A DNA stretch of 52,054 nucleotides from JAFDVL01 sp043736395 (GTDB taxonomy: Bacteria; Acidobacteriota; Blastocatellia; RBC074), in contig JAYTCQ010000144.1 in the NCBI GenBank assembly GCA_043736395.1, forward strand, positions 1-52,054, in the 5' to 3' direction. A model generated the notes under the pieces. That model searched no databases and had not been told where the DNA came from. It saw only the letters and a list, made by a program, of their open reading frames with translations. The translations under genes and the position numbers were made by a program. Of this stretch, positions 17,413-25,873 are shown in pieces (position 1 is the stretch's first letter; the number at the start of each line of letters is the position of its first letter).

Positions 17413-20115
17413 TCATAATTTTGTTCGGTAGGATTCCCACTGTTCCTTCAGCCTTGCCAGCAGCGCGGCAAAGCGCGGGTCATTTTTGAGGGAAGCCAGA
17501 TATGGCTCATTCTCAAACAGCGAATAGCAAGGGAAGCCGTCGTCTGCTGCTGCTTGCAGCCATTTGATCGCTGGCTCAGTCTTTTTCATCAACGCATAAG
17601 CACACGCAATGTTATATGCCGTATGGTGAAAATGTCCGAAGCCCTTGCCCTTTTCGATCGCATCCCTGATCTTGCCCTCTGCCTGCTTCTCGTCACCGGT
17701 CAAAGCTGCGAGGATGGCCTGGATGCTCGTAAACAATCCTACGTTTGTATTTTCTGGAGAATCTCTCAAGAACGCATCAACCAGAGCCGCCGCTTCGTCT
17801 CTTCGTTCGAGATGTAATAAAGCCATCGCCATCAATGACGTCCTTAACACCGGGTTTGCTTCTCCGGGACTCTTACGCAAGGCCGTCAGTGCCTGCTCAT
17901 ACTTCCCCTGAAACACGAGTGTCTCGCCGATCCGAAATTGTGCGAGGTTGTTCGTTGGGTTGCTCGTCACCGCTTTTTGCAATTCCTGAAGTGCCAGGTC
18001 AAACGCCCCGATGTGATTGTAGACCAGTGCGAGTTGATTCCGGGCTTCGTCCAAACCCGGATTTAAAATCAGCGCCTGACGATACTCTTGAATCGCCTGT
18101 TCGTGAGGAAAACGATTAGCGGATGTCCACAGCAAGCGCCCGCGAGCCAGATGAGCTGGAGCTGAGTCCGGGTCCAAGTCGAGTGCTTTCCCTACTGCCA
18201 CAAAAGCCTTCTCTTCCCACTGCTTTTCCTCTGGTGTGAATAAGTGGAGCCTCCACACATACGCCTGCGCCAGTTCTGCATAGGCCGCGGCGAAGGACGG
18301 ATCCAGGGCGACGGCGCCCTCCAGCGTTTTGATTGTGGTCTCGTTGTCCGCTTTGGTCTGGCGATTAGCAAAAAATCTTCCGCGCAAATATTCATCATAC
18401 GCTTGCGGATTGACCGGACGGGCGCTCGCCAGCCGCACTTGCTCCTGTGGTGTCAGCTTAATCTGAATTTGTTCGATCACGGCGCGCGCGATCTCGTTTT
18501 GCAGCGCCAGCACGTCGTGCAGATCGCGCTCGTAAGTTTCAGACCAGAGGCTCCGCTCAGTCAGTGCGTGGATTAACCGTGCGGTGATTTTCACCCGATC
18601 TCCGACGCGCTGGACGGAACCCTCTATGACCGCATCCACTTTCAATTCACGGGCGATGTCCGGTAGCGGTTTGCGTGTCCCCTTGTACTGCATCACCGAA
18701 GTCCGGGAACTCACCCGCAAGGCTGCGACTTTGGACAATCCGGCAATTAACGTCTCGGTCATGCCGTCCACAAAATAGTCCGGGGCCGCATCGCCAGACA
18801 GATTTTCCAATGGCAGCATTGCTAGCGATTTGATCTGATCGGGCTGCACGACGGGTGTGCGCTGCCCAACAAAAATCCAGACCAGCGCAATCATCAACAC
18901 GGCAGCAACCGCGGCGATCACTGGCCAACGCCCCCACACGAACGGCGTTCCTACTTCTTTTATCCTACGCGTTGTGGCTGTTACTTCCGCTGAACGTGCT
19001 GTCATTGGCGCTGCTTTTGGATCACTATCTCGCTGGAGATTTTTCAGATCAACTAATAACTCGCGTGCCGCTTGATAGCGCCGCTCGCGTTCCTTCTCCA
19101 AACATTTGCGCACGATGCGTTCCAATTCAGCTGGGGCGTGGTAATTACACCGTGCTATCGCTTCCGGTTGCGCGTGCAGAATGAGGTCTAGCGTCTCGCT
19201 CGAGTTCGCGCCAGCGAAAGGTAAGCGCCCGGTTGCCATCTCATACAACACTACGCCCAAGCTGAAAATGTCTGAACGATGATCTACGTCACGACCCAGC
19301 GCCTGTTCGGGACTCATATACGGCACGGTTCCCATCACGACACCTAATTCGGTCAGTTGCGGGAGGCGGATTTCGGATTGCAGATTGTCTGCCTTTTCAT
19401 TCCGAAATCCGAAATCTGCCTTCCGCAATGGAGTGATCTTGGCTAACCCGAAGTCCAACACCTTTACCTGGTCGCGCTCGTTGAGCATCACATTCGCAGG
19501 TTTGATGTCGCGGTGCGTGATCCCTTTGCTATGCGCCTCGTCCAGCGCATCGGCAATCTGACTGCCGATGGCAATGATCTCTTTGATGGCCAGGGGAGTG
19601 CCGTTAATTTTGGCCGCCAGCGATTGGCCTTCGACATATTCCATTGCAATGAAGCTCACCCCGTCTGCCGCGCCAATTTCATAGATCGTCGCCACGTGTG
19701 GATGATTCAAGGCGCTGGCGGCTTTGGCTTCGCGCACGAAGCGTTGCATCCGCTCATTGTCGGCGGCGACCTGCGCGGGCAAGATTTTCAAAGCGACGGT
19801 GCGGTCAAGCCGGGTGTCGCGGGCCTGATAGACCTCGCCCATTCCTCCTCGCCCAAGCAGGTTGACGACTTGGTAAGGCCCGATGGTGTGCCCGACTAGT
19901 GAAGCAGTACGCATCTCAACTGTCGGCCCTGCCAGAATTGGCGCATCAATGAAGCTACCTTCGCGTTCGTGTGCAGCGAGCAATCGTTCGGCCTCCGCGC
20001 GCAACGGCTCGTCCTCAGCACACACCGCCGCCAGATGAGCCGCACGCGCTTCGCCTTTGAGCGCCAGCGCCTCATGAAACAGGGCATCCAGTTTGTTCCA
20101 ACGTTCAGGTGTCAT
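17413..20115 (-). CDS. Ser/Thr protein kinase with TolB-like and TPR domains
   Basis: Membrane-anchored kinase of 900 residues. Order: helical N-terminal domain (1-75); Hanks kinase domain (about 80-360) with GRGGMGEVY (88-96), Lys110, HRDIKPAN (201-208), DFG (221-223) and MSPEQ (267-271); one membrane helix (about 398-416); a TolB/FlgO-like domain (about 424-540) beginning IKSLAMLPLENLSG; and C-terminal TPRs to 900. So a cytosolic kinase is coupled to a probably periplasmic sensor. Residues 230-252 of the activation loop (KADFGFRNE, SEIRLPQL) are a palindromic repeat insertion. Its ATG lies 2 nt after the ECF sigma 2 stop, so the two are translationally coupled, and phosphorylation of that sigma is a plausible role. 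Kinase 1 is the broken paralogue. Confidence 0.93.
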   Translation of the reverse strand: MTPERWNKLDALFHEALALKGEARAAHLAAVCAEDEPLRAEAERLLAAHEREGSFIDAPILAGPTVEMRTASLVGHTIGPYQVVNLLGRGGMGEVYQARDTRLDRTVALKILPAQVAADNERMQRFVREAKAASALNHPHVATIYEIGAADGVSFIAMEYVEGQSLAAKINGTPLAIKEIIAIGSQIADALDEAHSKGITHRDIKPANVMLNERDQVKVLDFGLAKITPLRKADFGFRNEKADNLQSEIRLPQLTELGVVMGTVPYMSPEQALGRDVDHRSDIFSLGVVLYEMATGRLPFAGANSSETLDLILHAQPEAIARCNYHAPAELERIVRKCLEKERERRYQAARELLVDLKNLQRDSDPKAAPMTARSAEVTATTRRIKEVGTPFVWGRWPVIAAVAAVLMIALVWIFVGQRTPVVQPDQIKSLAMLPLENLSGDAAPDYFVDGMTETLIAGLSKVAALRVSSRTSVMQYKGTRKPLPDIARELKVDAVIEGSVQRVGDRVKITARLIHALTERSLWSETYERDLHDVLALQNEIARAVIEQIQIKLTPQEQVRLASARPVNPQAYDEYLRGRFFANRQTKADNETTIKTLEGAVALDPSFAAAYAELAQAYVWRLHLFTPEEKQWEEKAFVAVGKALDLDPDSAPAHLARGRLLWTSANRFPHEQAIQEYRQALILNPGLDEARNQLALVYNHIGAFDLALQELQKAVTSNPTNNLAQFRIGETLVFQGKYEQALTALRKSPGEANPVLRTSLMAMALLHLERRDEAAALVDAFLRDSPENTNVGLFTSIQAILAALTGDEKQAEGKIRDAIEKGKGFGHFHHTAYNIACAYALMKKTEPAIKWLQAAADDGFPCYSLFENEPYLASLKNDPRFAALLARLKEQWESYRTKL
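19359..19426 (-). repeat. In-frame palindromic coding repeat, kinase 2 activation loop
   Basis: Arms 19359-19383 and 19402-19426 are inverted copies with 21 of 25 matches, around an 18-nt loop, with core GGCGGATTTCGGATT. Read in the kinase frame it gives residues of about 230-252, including KADFGFRNE. It occupies the same place as the element in kinase 1 (14092-14180). Confidence 0.8.
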
Positions 20116-20117
20116 CG

Positions 20118-20681
20118 TTATTCTCGGCTGATCTCGCTACGCAGCCAGGCGCGCGCCATGCTCCAATCGCGTTTGACGGTGGCGGGTGAAATCCGCAGCG
20201 CTTCCGCCGTCTCCTCAATCGTCAGCCCGCCGAAATAGCGCAGTTCCACGATGCGTAACTTTTGCTGATCCAAGGACTCCAGCCTTTGCAATGCGTCATC
20301 AAGCGCGATCAGGTTGACGTCGCATTTTTCAGTCAACTGATTCGCCTTGCTCAGCGAGAGTCGGTACTCGCCACCACCGCGTTTGGCGGCCTGTCGGCTG
20401 CGCGCATGCTCGACCAGGATGTGGCGCATCCGCACGGCGGCGATGCCGAAGAAGTGCGCCCGGTCTTGCCAATCTATGGCTTGTTCACCTGCCAGCCGCA
20501 GGTAAGCCTCATGCACCAGGTCGCTGGATTGTAACGTATGCTCAGGGCGCTCGCCGCGCAGGTAATAATCAGCCAGACGACGCAACTCGTCGTAGACCTG
20601 CGGCAATAATTCGTGAAGCGCCGCCTGATCGCCATTGCGCCACTTGATGAGTAGTTGAGTGATGGTAGCTGGAGATGTCAT
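20118..20681 (-). CDS. ECF sigma factor, copy 2
   Basis: ECF sigma-70 factor of about 187 residues, a paralogue of the factor at 15000-15563. Region 2 contains YYLRGERPEHTLQSSDLVHEAYLRL, here read as the core-binding and -10 helices. Region 4 has GGLTIEETAEALRISPATV and ends in WLRSEISRE. The ATG at 20681 starts the conserved part and has AGGG upstream. A 40-codon extension with no family likeness is rejected. The stop lies 2 nt before the kinase 2 ATG, giving tight coupling. No anti-sigma gene is nearby. It is divergent from the secreted tandem PAP2 protein at 21105, mirroring copy 1. Confidence 0.93.
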   Translation of the reverse strand: MTSPATITQLLIKWRNGDQAALHELLPQVYDELRRLADYYLRGERPEHTLQSSDLVHEAYLRLAGEQAIDWQDRAHFFGIAAVRMRHILVEHARSRQAAKRGGGEYRLSLSKANQLTEKCDVNLIALDDALQRLESLDQQKLRIVELRYFGGLTIEETAEALRISPATVKRDWSMARAWLRSEISRE

Positions 20682-21104
20682 CTTGGCCCTGGATCTGGAA
20701 GCTGGAATTGTCAGGCGATTTTCCCATTTGCCCGTATTACGCGCCCCAAAAATAAATTCAAACTGATTGAGCCGATTCGCTAAGAATTTTCGCCTTCCCA
20801 CATGAGAAAGTCAATTGAGGATGGCGATTGAGCAACTTGGGGGGAGTTTGCGTCTACAGCGCCCCCAACGAGCCAATACCACTACTGAATACTCATCAAG
20901 TAGCAGGGGGGAAACACAGATGAGAAAGAAAAACATTGGCAAAAGGTCAGAGGCTATTGGCGTAGCTTTTGCGCGGTGCTTTCCTCTACTTAGTAAATAC
21001 TTTCCGCCAAGTAACGGTTGAAAGGCGCTCCTTCTAAACGGATGAAGGCGTTTTTACAACCACAATTAACCATTACCGATTTACTAAAAAAAGGAGTTGC
21101 TCAC
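20682..21104. other. Divergent promoter region between ECF sigma 2 and tandem PAP2 gene
   Basis: This 423-nt gap should carry promoters for both directions. A 33-codon plus-strand frame (20920-21021, RKKNIGKRSEAIG...) has a GGGGGGAA purine tract 6 nt before its ATG and could encode a basic small protein, but nothing else supports it. No palindromic repeat is seen here, unlike most gaps in this window. An ECF-type -35/-10 pair may be present but cannot be assigned by eye. Confidence 0.4.
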
Positions 21105-22559
21105 ATGCTTAAGCAAACTATCATTACGCGTTTCATGCTCTTCGCCTGCGGTCTGGCACTTATCCAGCCAGGCTCGCTAGCCGTTGCGCAGGACTCATCG
21201 GAAGCCACGCAAATGGCGGAACATTCTCGCGCGGCGCACTCGCCACGCAACACACCCATCGAACCACGTGCGGGTGACTGGAAAACCTGGGTTCTCAGAG
21301 ACACCGGCGATTTGCTGCCTGGTCCTCCTGCACGCAACAACAGCCGCGTCACCCGCGAAGAAATGCAGCAATTGCGCATGCTCGCCGGGCAACGCGACAA
21401 CGCCGCACGCAACTTAATCGCATACTGGGACGCAGGTTCGCCCGGCTATCGCTGGAACGAACTCGCCATCAACGCATGGCAAACACGCGGCCTCAGTGGC
21501 CCACGCTCCGCCCGCGTGATGGCACTGCTCAACGTCGCGATTTACGACGCAATGCTCGTCGCCTGGGACGCCAAATATCGCTATGACCGTCCACGCCCCG
21601 CCGAACTCGACCCGTCATTGCGCACAGCCATCGCGACGCCGAACAGTCCGTCTTACCCCAGCGAACAAGCCGTTGCGGCGGGCGCAGCATCGGCCATCCT
21701 GTCGTATCTCTTTCCCACTGATGCCGAAATGTATCGCAGCAAAGCCGCCGAAGCGGGGCACTCGCGGTTGCTGGCCGGCGTCAATTATTCGAGTGATGTC
21801 GAAATCGGATTGCGACTGGGCCAGTGGGTAGCGGGCCAGGTCATCGCGCGTGCGCAGACTGATGGTTCCGACGCCGTGTTTACCGGCACGATTCCGACCG
21901 GGCCGTGTAACTGGCGCGGCACAACGCCCAACGAACCGACCGCCGGGACGTGGCGTCCGTGGGTGTTAACATCCGGCAGCGAAGTCCGCCCCGGGCCACC
22001 ACCACCCTGCGACTCGGCGCAATTCGCCACTGAACTGGCCGAAGTCAAAAACTTTCCGCGTACCTTCAATACCAATACCCGTGCCTTCATTTGGCAAGGG
22101 GACCCGTTACCGCTTCCGGCGATCTCTTACTGGCTGACGCAGTTGGGCAAGAAGCTGGCAGAGTACCGGCTGGATACCAACGCACCGCGCTCTGCCCGTG
22201 CCTACGCGCTGGTGAGCGTCTCGGCGTTCGACGGCGGCGTCGCAGGATGGGATGCGAAGTATGCCTATTGGTTCATTCGTCCCTCGCAGTTTGACCCGAC
22301 TATCACCACACTCTTTCCCAACCCCGGCCATCCGAGCTATCCATCGGCGCATTCTTCGTTCTCGATTCCGCAGTCCGAAGTGCTGGCGTATCTATTTCCC
22401 ACCGAAGCCGCGTTCTTCCGCGCGCAGGGAGCAGAGGCCGGTGAGGCGCGCATCTGGGCAGGGATTCATTACCGCAGCGACATCACAGCGGGCGCAGCCA
22501 TTGGTAAAGCCGTCGCTGATAAAGTAATCGCCCGTGCACGCGCCGACGGCTCTCAATAA
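21105..22559 (+). CDS. Exported tandem PAP2/haloperoxidase-like protein with one degenerate repeat
   Basis: Secreted protein of 484 residues with a Sec signal peptide (about 1-28, ending LAVAQ). It has two homologous halves, each with a W-x-WVL--------PGPP lead-in and a PAP2 core. The C-terminal half has a full site: K385 and R392-P393 (KYAYWFIRP), PSAH with H416, and R449 plus H455 (GIHYRSD). The N-terminal half keeps K157 and R164-P165 (KYRYDRPRP) but has PSEQ (Gln188 for His) and GVNYSSD (Asn227 for His), so it is probably inactive. The ATG at 21105 follows AAGGAG and begins the signal peptide, and longer frames are rejected. It is divergent from ECF sigma 2 - kinase 2. Acid phosphatase or haloperoxidase activity is likely for the second half. 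Confidence 0.87.
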   Translation: MLKQTIITRFMLFACGLALIQPGSLAVAQDSSEATQMAEHSRAAHSPRNTPIEPRAGDWKTWVLRDTGDLLPGPPARNNSRVTREEMQQLRMLAGQRDNAARNLIAYWDAGSPGYRWNELAINAWQTRGLSGPRSARVMALLNVAIYDAMLVAWDAKYRYDRPRPAELDPSLRTAIATPNSPSYPSEQAVAAGAASAILSYLFPTDAEMYRSKAAEAGHSRLLAGVNYSSDVEIGLRLGQWVAGQVIARAQTDGSDAVFTGTIPTGPCNWRGTTPNEPTAGTWRPWVLTSGSEVRPGPPPPCDSAQFATELAEVKNFPRTFNTNTRAFIWQGDPLPLPAISYWLTQLGKKLAEYRLDTNAPRSARAYALVSVSAFDGGVAGWDAKYAYWFIRPSQFDPTITTLFPNPGHPSYPSAHSSFSIPQSEVLAYLFPTEAAFFRAQGAEAGEARIWAGIHYRSDITAGAAIGKAVADKVIARARADGSQ

Positions 22560-22577
22560 GGCTTTGCTTTAAAGCCG

Positions 22578-22616
22578 GAGGTGCTGTTGCTTAGGCGGGA
22601 GCACCTCTCGCTTTTT
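22578..22616 (+). terminator. Rho-independent terminator after the tandem PAP2 gene
   Basis: GAGGTGCT at 22578-22585 pairs perfectly with AGCACCTC at 22600-22607 across a 14-nt loop, followed by TCGCTTTTT. It lies 19 nt after the stop codon. Confidence 0.75.
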
Positions 22617-22739
22617 CAAATCCTGCGTTGGCGTAATAGTCCTTAGAATTTCCCTAGAAAATCGCTAGAATTTTCAAACGACCTTACCTTCCTGTTGGCG
22701 TACCGTATGCAGTCAAATAGCCAGTCAAACTCTTTTCTA

Positions 22740-24065
22740 TTAGGCGCGCATTTTACGGTCGACTCTCTGTGCCTCGTGCGATAGTTCTACCTTTTCCGAA
22801 ACGAGCAGCCAATAAGCCAGGATGCCAACGACTAGCAACGCGCCCGCCACGCCCATCGCCAGCGCAAACGAACCAGTTTTGTGTGCGATGTAGCCCGTCA
22901 ACGCCGGAGAAATAATACCTGCAATCTGACCGCTGAAATTCTGTAAGCCGGATGCTGCACCAACGATCCGTTTTTCACAGACCGCCATAGTCAGCGTAAA
23001 CGCGATCACGCCCTTCATACCGATGAAACATTGTGTCAGCGTTAGTAACCAGACGGCGGTCATTCTGTCTTCGACCATCCCGGCGGGTACGATCAGGCAG
23101 CCTCCAATCATTCCAACAATCATAAAAGATTTGCGCACGCGAATTTCATTGTAGCCGCGCCGCACAAACCAATCGCTCAGTATCCCGGTCTCAAACATCA
23201 TCGGGATATTGGCGAGATAAGGCACCGAACTGAACAGTGCCATCTCACTGGTGCTAAAGCCTCGCTCCAATTTTAAGTAGCCGGGCAGCCAGGTAAGTAA
23301 CAGATAAAAGGTGTAATCGAACGCAAAGTAGCCCAGACAAATGCCCACGAAGCTGCGATGTTTGAGCAAGGCGAATCCCGCGAGAAAGGAAGCCAACGGT
23401 GCAGTTGCGGGCGTGGTGGTGACAGCCTTGGTCGGCGTATCCCAACGGCGCAGAAACAGCAGCCAGGGCAGCAACCAAACCAGTCCCAACAAGCCGCTGC
23501 CGAGAAAGAAAACCTTCCAGCCAATAGCCGCAATCAGCAACGCTCCTACTCCATTGACCAGCACCTGACCCACGCGGTTCCCGGTATTGGAACAGGCCGT
23601 GACGGTGCCACGCTGATGATCGGGAAACCAGTTCGCAATCGCACGTGTCGTAGCGGGAAAGGTGACCGATTGCCCGATGCCCAGCAACACGCGCGCGGCA
23701 ATCAGCGAAACCAATCCGCCCGCCAAGCTTGTAGCCGCCGCAGCTAACGAACACAGCCCCAAACCACAAGCATAGACTCGCCTGACACCGAAGCGATCCA
23801 CTGCCCATCCGCCGGGCGCTTGCATCAGCGAATACGACCAGAAGAAGGCGGAAAGCAATACGCCCATGACTGCCTTTGAAAGACCCAGTTCTTCGATCAG
23901 AAACGGCGCGGCGACCGACAACCCGCCGCGATGCACAAACAAAAAGAGCATGGCGAAATGAAGCAGCAGCGCCAGCCACCAACGCTGCGGCGAGTCCTGC
24001 AAGGCAGGTCGTGCAGGTGCAATGATAAATGGCAGGTCGGTGGAAACGGTCATTCTGGTTGTCAT
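22740..24065 (-). CDS. MFS transporter
   Basis: Inner-membrane permease of about 441 residues with some 12 helices, in two six-helix halves. The loop GGWAVDRFGVRRVYACG between helices 2 and 3 is the MFS signature (G-x-x-x-D-R-x-G-x-R-R). Overall it resembles the ACS/hexuronate group. The frame extends 44 codons upstream, but that extension overlaps an NHL gene and is full of Arg, Thr and Pro, so I start at 24065 (MTTRMTVST); the ATG four codons later is an alternative. No strong ribosome binding site is seen at either. The small truncated NHL gene lies just upstream on the same strand. Substrate unknown; the nearby aldolase and dehydrogenase genes suggest an organic acid. Confidence 0.82.
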   Translation of the reverse strand: MTTRMTVSTDLPFIIAPARPALQDSPQRWWLALLLHFAMLFLFVHRGGLSVAAPFLIEELGLSKAVMGVLLSAFFWSYSLMQAPGGWAVDRFGVRRVYACGLGLCSLAAAATSLAGGLVSLIAARVLLGIGQSVTFPATTRAIANWFPDHQRGTVTACSNTGNRVGQVLVNGVGALLIAAIGWKVFFLGSGLLGLVWLLPWLLFLRRWDTPTKAVTTTPATAPLASFLAGFALLKHRSFVGICLGYFAFDYTFYLLLTWLPGYLKLERGFSTSEMALFSSVPYLANIPMMFETGILSDWFVRRGYNEIRVRKSFMIVGMIGGCLIVPAGMVEDRMTAVWLLTLTQCFIGMKGVIAFTLTMAVCEKRIVGAASGLQNFSGQIAGIISPALTGYIAHKTGSFALAMGVAGALLVVGILAYWLLVSEKVELSHEAQRVDRKMRA

Positions 24066-24111
24066 ACGTGTACTCTTGTTGTTTGGTCGGTTGCGGTCTT
24101 GTTTCGGCTGC

Positions 24112-24387
24112 TCAGTGGGCGGACGCCTTCGTCGGCTTGATACGGCGAATCCGGTGATTGCCTGTGTCGGCGATGTACAGGTTTCCATTCCGATCAATTG
24201 CCAACCCGACCGGACGGTTCAGGCTGGCGTTGATGGCCGGGCCGCCGTCGCCGCTGACTCCTTCGACGCCTTTGCCTGCAACGGTAGAGATGGTCAATGG
24301 CTTATCGGCAGTCACTGTGGAAGTTGAATGCTGGATGACGGCTTGCAGCGGCAAAGCCAACAACAAAATCAGGAGACAAATCCTCAT
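24112..24387 (-). CDS. Truncated exported NHL-repeat protein
   Basis: A 91-residue frame with a Sec signal peptide (MRICLLILLLALPLQA) and then only about one and a half NHL repeats (ISTVAGKGVEGVSGDGG..., LNRPVGLAIDRNGNLYIADTGNHRIRRI), after which it stops. NHL proteins of this type normally carry four or more repeats in 300 residues or more, so this is probably the 5' remnant of a larger gene. Downstream sequence continues directly into the MFS gene, with no further NHL repeats in any frame that I can see. The ATG at 24387 has GAGAGG 6 nt upstream. It may still be expressed. Annotating it as a pseudogene would also be reasonable. Confidence 0.6.
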   Translation of the reverse strand: MRICLLILLLALPLQAVIQHSTSTVTADKPLTISTVAGKGVEGVSGDGGPAINASLNRPVGLAIDRNGNLYIADTGNHRIRRIKPTKASAH

Positions 24388-24707
24388 TGCCAACCTCTCA
24401 AGTATTAAGTTCTATCGGATTATGGTAAGGCTATCGGCGCTGCTACGATCAACACGGCAACGCTAAAGGCCGTGAAAAAAGCAAGATGGAAATTGCGGAC
24501 GGTTCACCCGCAACTTCTGGAGAAATAAAAATAGATAAAAGATGAATTGGAGATAACTTACGCCTGAGCAGTAGGCGAGTCAATCTCAACGCGATAAGTT
24601 GTTGCCACGCATTGACAACAATCCTGCGAGGTGAGACAAGCATCCTGTACTCAAACCATTCAATCAAATTCTCCATAAGCTGCTGACAGCCTTCTCGTTT
24701 ATATAAA
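24388..24707. other. Intergenic stretch without a gene
   Basis: This 320-nt gap is AT-rich compared with the left side. I see no supported gene, no strong hairpin and no member of the palindrome families. It marks the right edge of the GC-richer block. Confidence 0.5.
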
Positions 24708-25613
24708 CTACTTTTTGATTTCCGGGCTGGGTTTCGTTTCTTCGCGCGGCACTTTGGACAGCAGGTCGCGTGCTCCGACACTCATCATGGCTAAGTCGCT
24801 CGATGCTTGAAAAAAGCGAAAGCCTTGCGCGATGCGTTTGTTAATTTCGGTTGGATTGCCGGAGGGGAAACCTACTGGAATGTTGTGTTTTTTACCCGCT
24901 GCCAGCACCTTGAGCATAGCTTCTTCGACGATGGGCGCGTTGGTATTGCCGTTGACGCCGAGTGAATACGACAAATCATTCGCACCGATAAAGAGCACAT
25001 CAATGCCCGGCACGGCGGCGATTTCTTCGATGTTATCTATCGCAAGTTTTTGTTCGATGATGACGATCACCATCGCATTTTCATTGGCGAATTTCACATA
25101 GTCAGGCACGGTCATGCCCCAGCGCGCAGCAGCCAGACTTGGTCCGGCACCGCGAATGCCGAGCGGTGGATATTTGCAGGACTTGACCGCCTGTTCCGCT
25201 AATTCGCGCGTACTCGTAAACGGAAAAATAACGCCGAGGCTGCCGATGTCGAGGACGCGTTTAGCGAGCCAGGGTTCATTGACAGGTACGCGCGTGAACG
25301 GCATCGCCTTCAATCCGCGCGTCGCCAAAATCATCGAGCGCGCCGTTTCAAGCGTCAGCGGACTGTGTTCCATCTCCAGCCATAGGAAATCAAAACCTAC
25401 GCCTGCCAAGGTCGCAGCGACATCGGTACTCGTTGCCGTGACGGTTGCGCCGATCACGACTTTGCCTTCTTGCAAGGCTTTCTTGACAGGGTTTTCGGTA
25501 ATAATCGGCCCGGTAGTAAGGGGCGCAGCCGCTTGATATTGCGCCCGTACTGGAATGAAAAACAGCAACAATGTGCAGAGTACAACCAGCCAAGAGTTGA
25601 GTAGTAATTTCAT
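24708..25613 (-). CDS. Exported HpcH/HpaI-family aldolase
   Basis: Class II, metal-dependent pyruvate aldolase family, 301 residues. Motifs: GVGFDFLWLEMEHSPLTLETA with the catalytic His, Arg in RGAGPSLAA, and metal ligands Glu in VIIEQK and Asp in FIGANDLSYSLG. Usual members are cytosolic and cleave 2-keto-3-deoxy or 4-hydroxy-2-oxo acids. This one begins with a clear Sec signal peptide (about 1-24, LVVLCTLLLFFIPVRAQ), so it should act in the periplasm, which is unusual. It lies downstream of, and in the same direction as, a Tat-exported hydroxy-acid dehydrogenase, separated by a 232-nt palindromic element. A long-used cytosolic annotation would miss the export signal. Confidence 0.85.
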   Translation of the reverse strand: MKLLLNSWLVVLCTLLLFFIPVRAQYQAAAPLTTGPIITENPVKKALQEGKVVIGATVTATSTDVAATLAGVGFDFLWLEMEHSPLTLETARSMILATRGLKAMPFTRVPVNEPWLAKRVLDIGSLGVIFPFTSTRELAEQAVKSCKYPPLGIRGAGPSLAAARWGMTVPDYVKFANENAMVIVIIEQKLAIDNIEEIAAVPGIDVLFIGANDLSYSLGVNGNTNAPIVEEAMLKVLAAGKKHNIPVGFPSGNPTEINKRIAQGFRFFQASSDLAMMSVGARDLLSKVPREETKPSPEIKK

Positions 25614-25641
25614 AAGTTCACTTTCTTTAGTATGGATGCAG

Positions 25642-25873
25642 AATCAGTACCGCGACCGGTAGGGAGCGCAGTTTTGGCAGCGAAACACAGCGGAAAAAGT
25701 GTTACAGTATTTTCCATTTGCGATTGTCGAATTTCCATTTTTCATTGGAGGATTCCGATGAGAGTGTCTTTTGCAATGACAAATCATAAATGACAAATTT
25801 TCAATGGAAAATGAAAATTCACCTTACTTCTTATCTGTCGAGACTGCGCTCCCTACCGGTCGCGGTACTGATT
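25642..25873. repeat. Perfect 31-bp inverted repeat between aldolase and FMN dehydrogenase genes
   Basis: Arms 25642-25672 and 25843-25873 are perfect inverted copies (starting AATCAGTACCGCGACCGG), 170 nt apart. The interior holds weaker inverted segments around TTTCCATTTTTCATTG and AATGGAAAATGAAAATT (about 25731-25815). The right arm covers two bases of the dehydrogenase stop codon (25872-25874). The length and perfect ends look like a small non-coding mobile element (MITE-like), but no target duplication was verified. Confidence 0.88.

Noticed and set aside
24065..24197. N-terminal extension of the MFS transporter
   Set aside because: It overlaps the NHL gene and consists of Arg/Pro/Thr-rich sequence unlike any MFS N-terminus.
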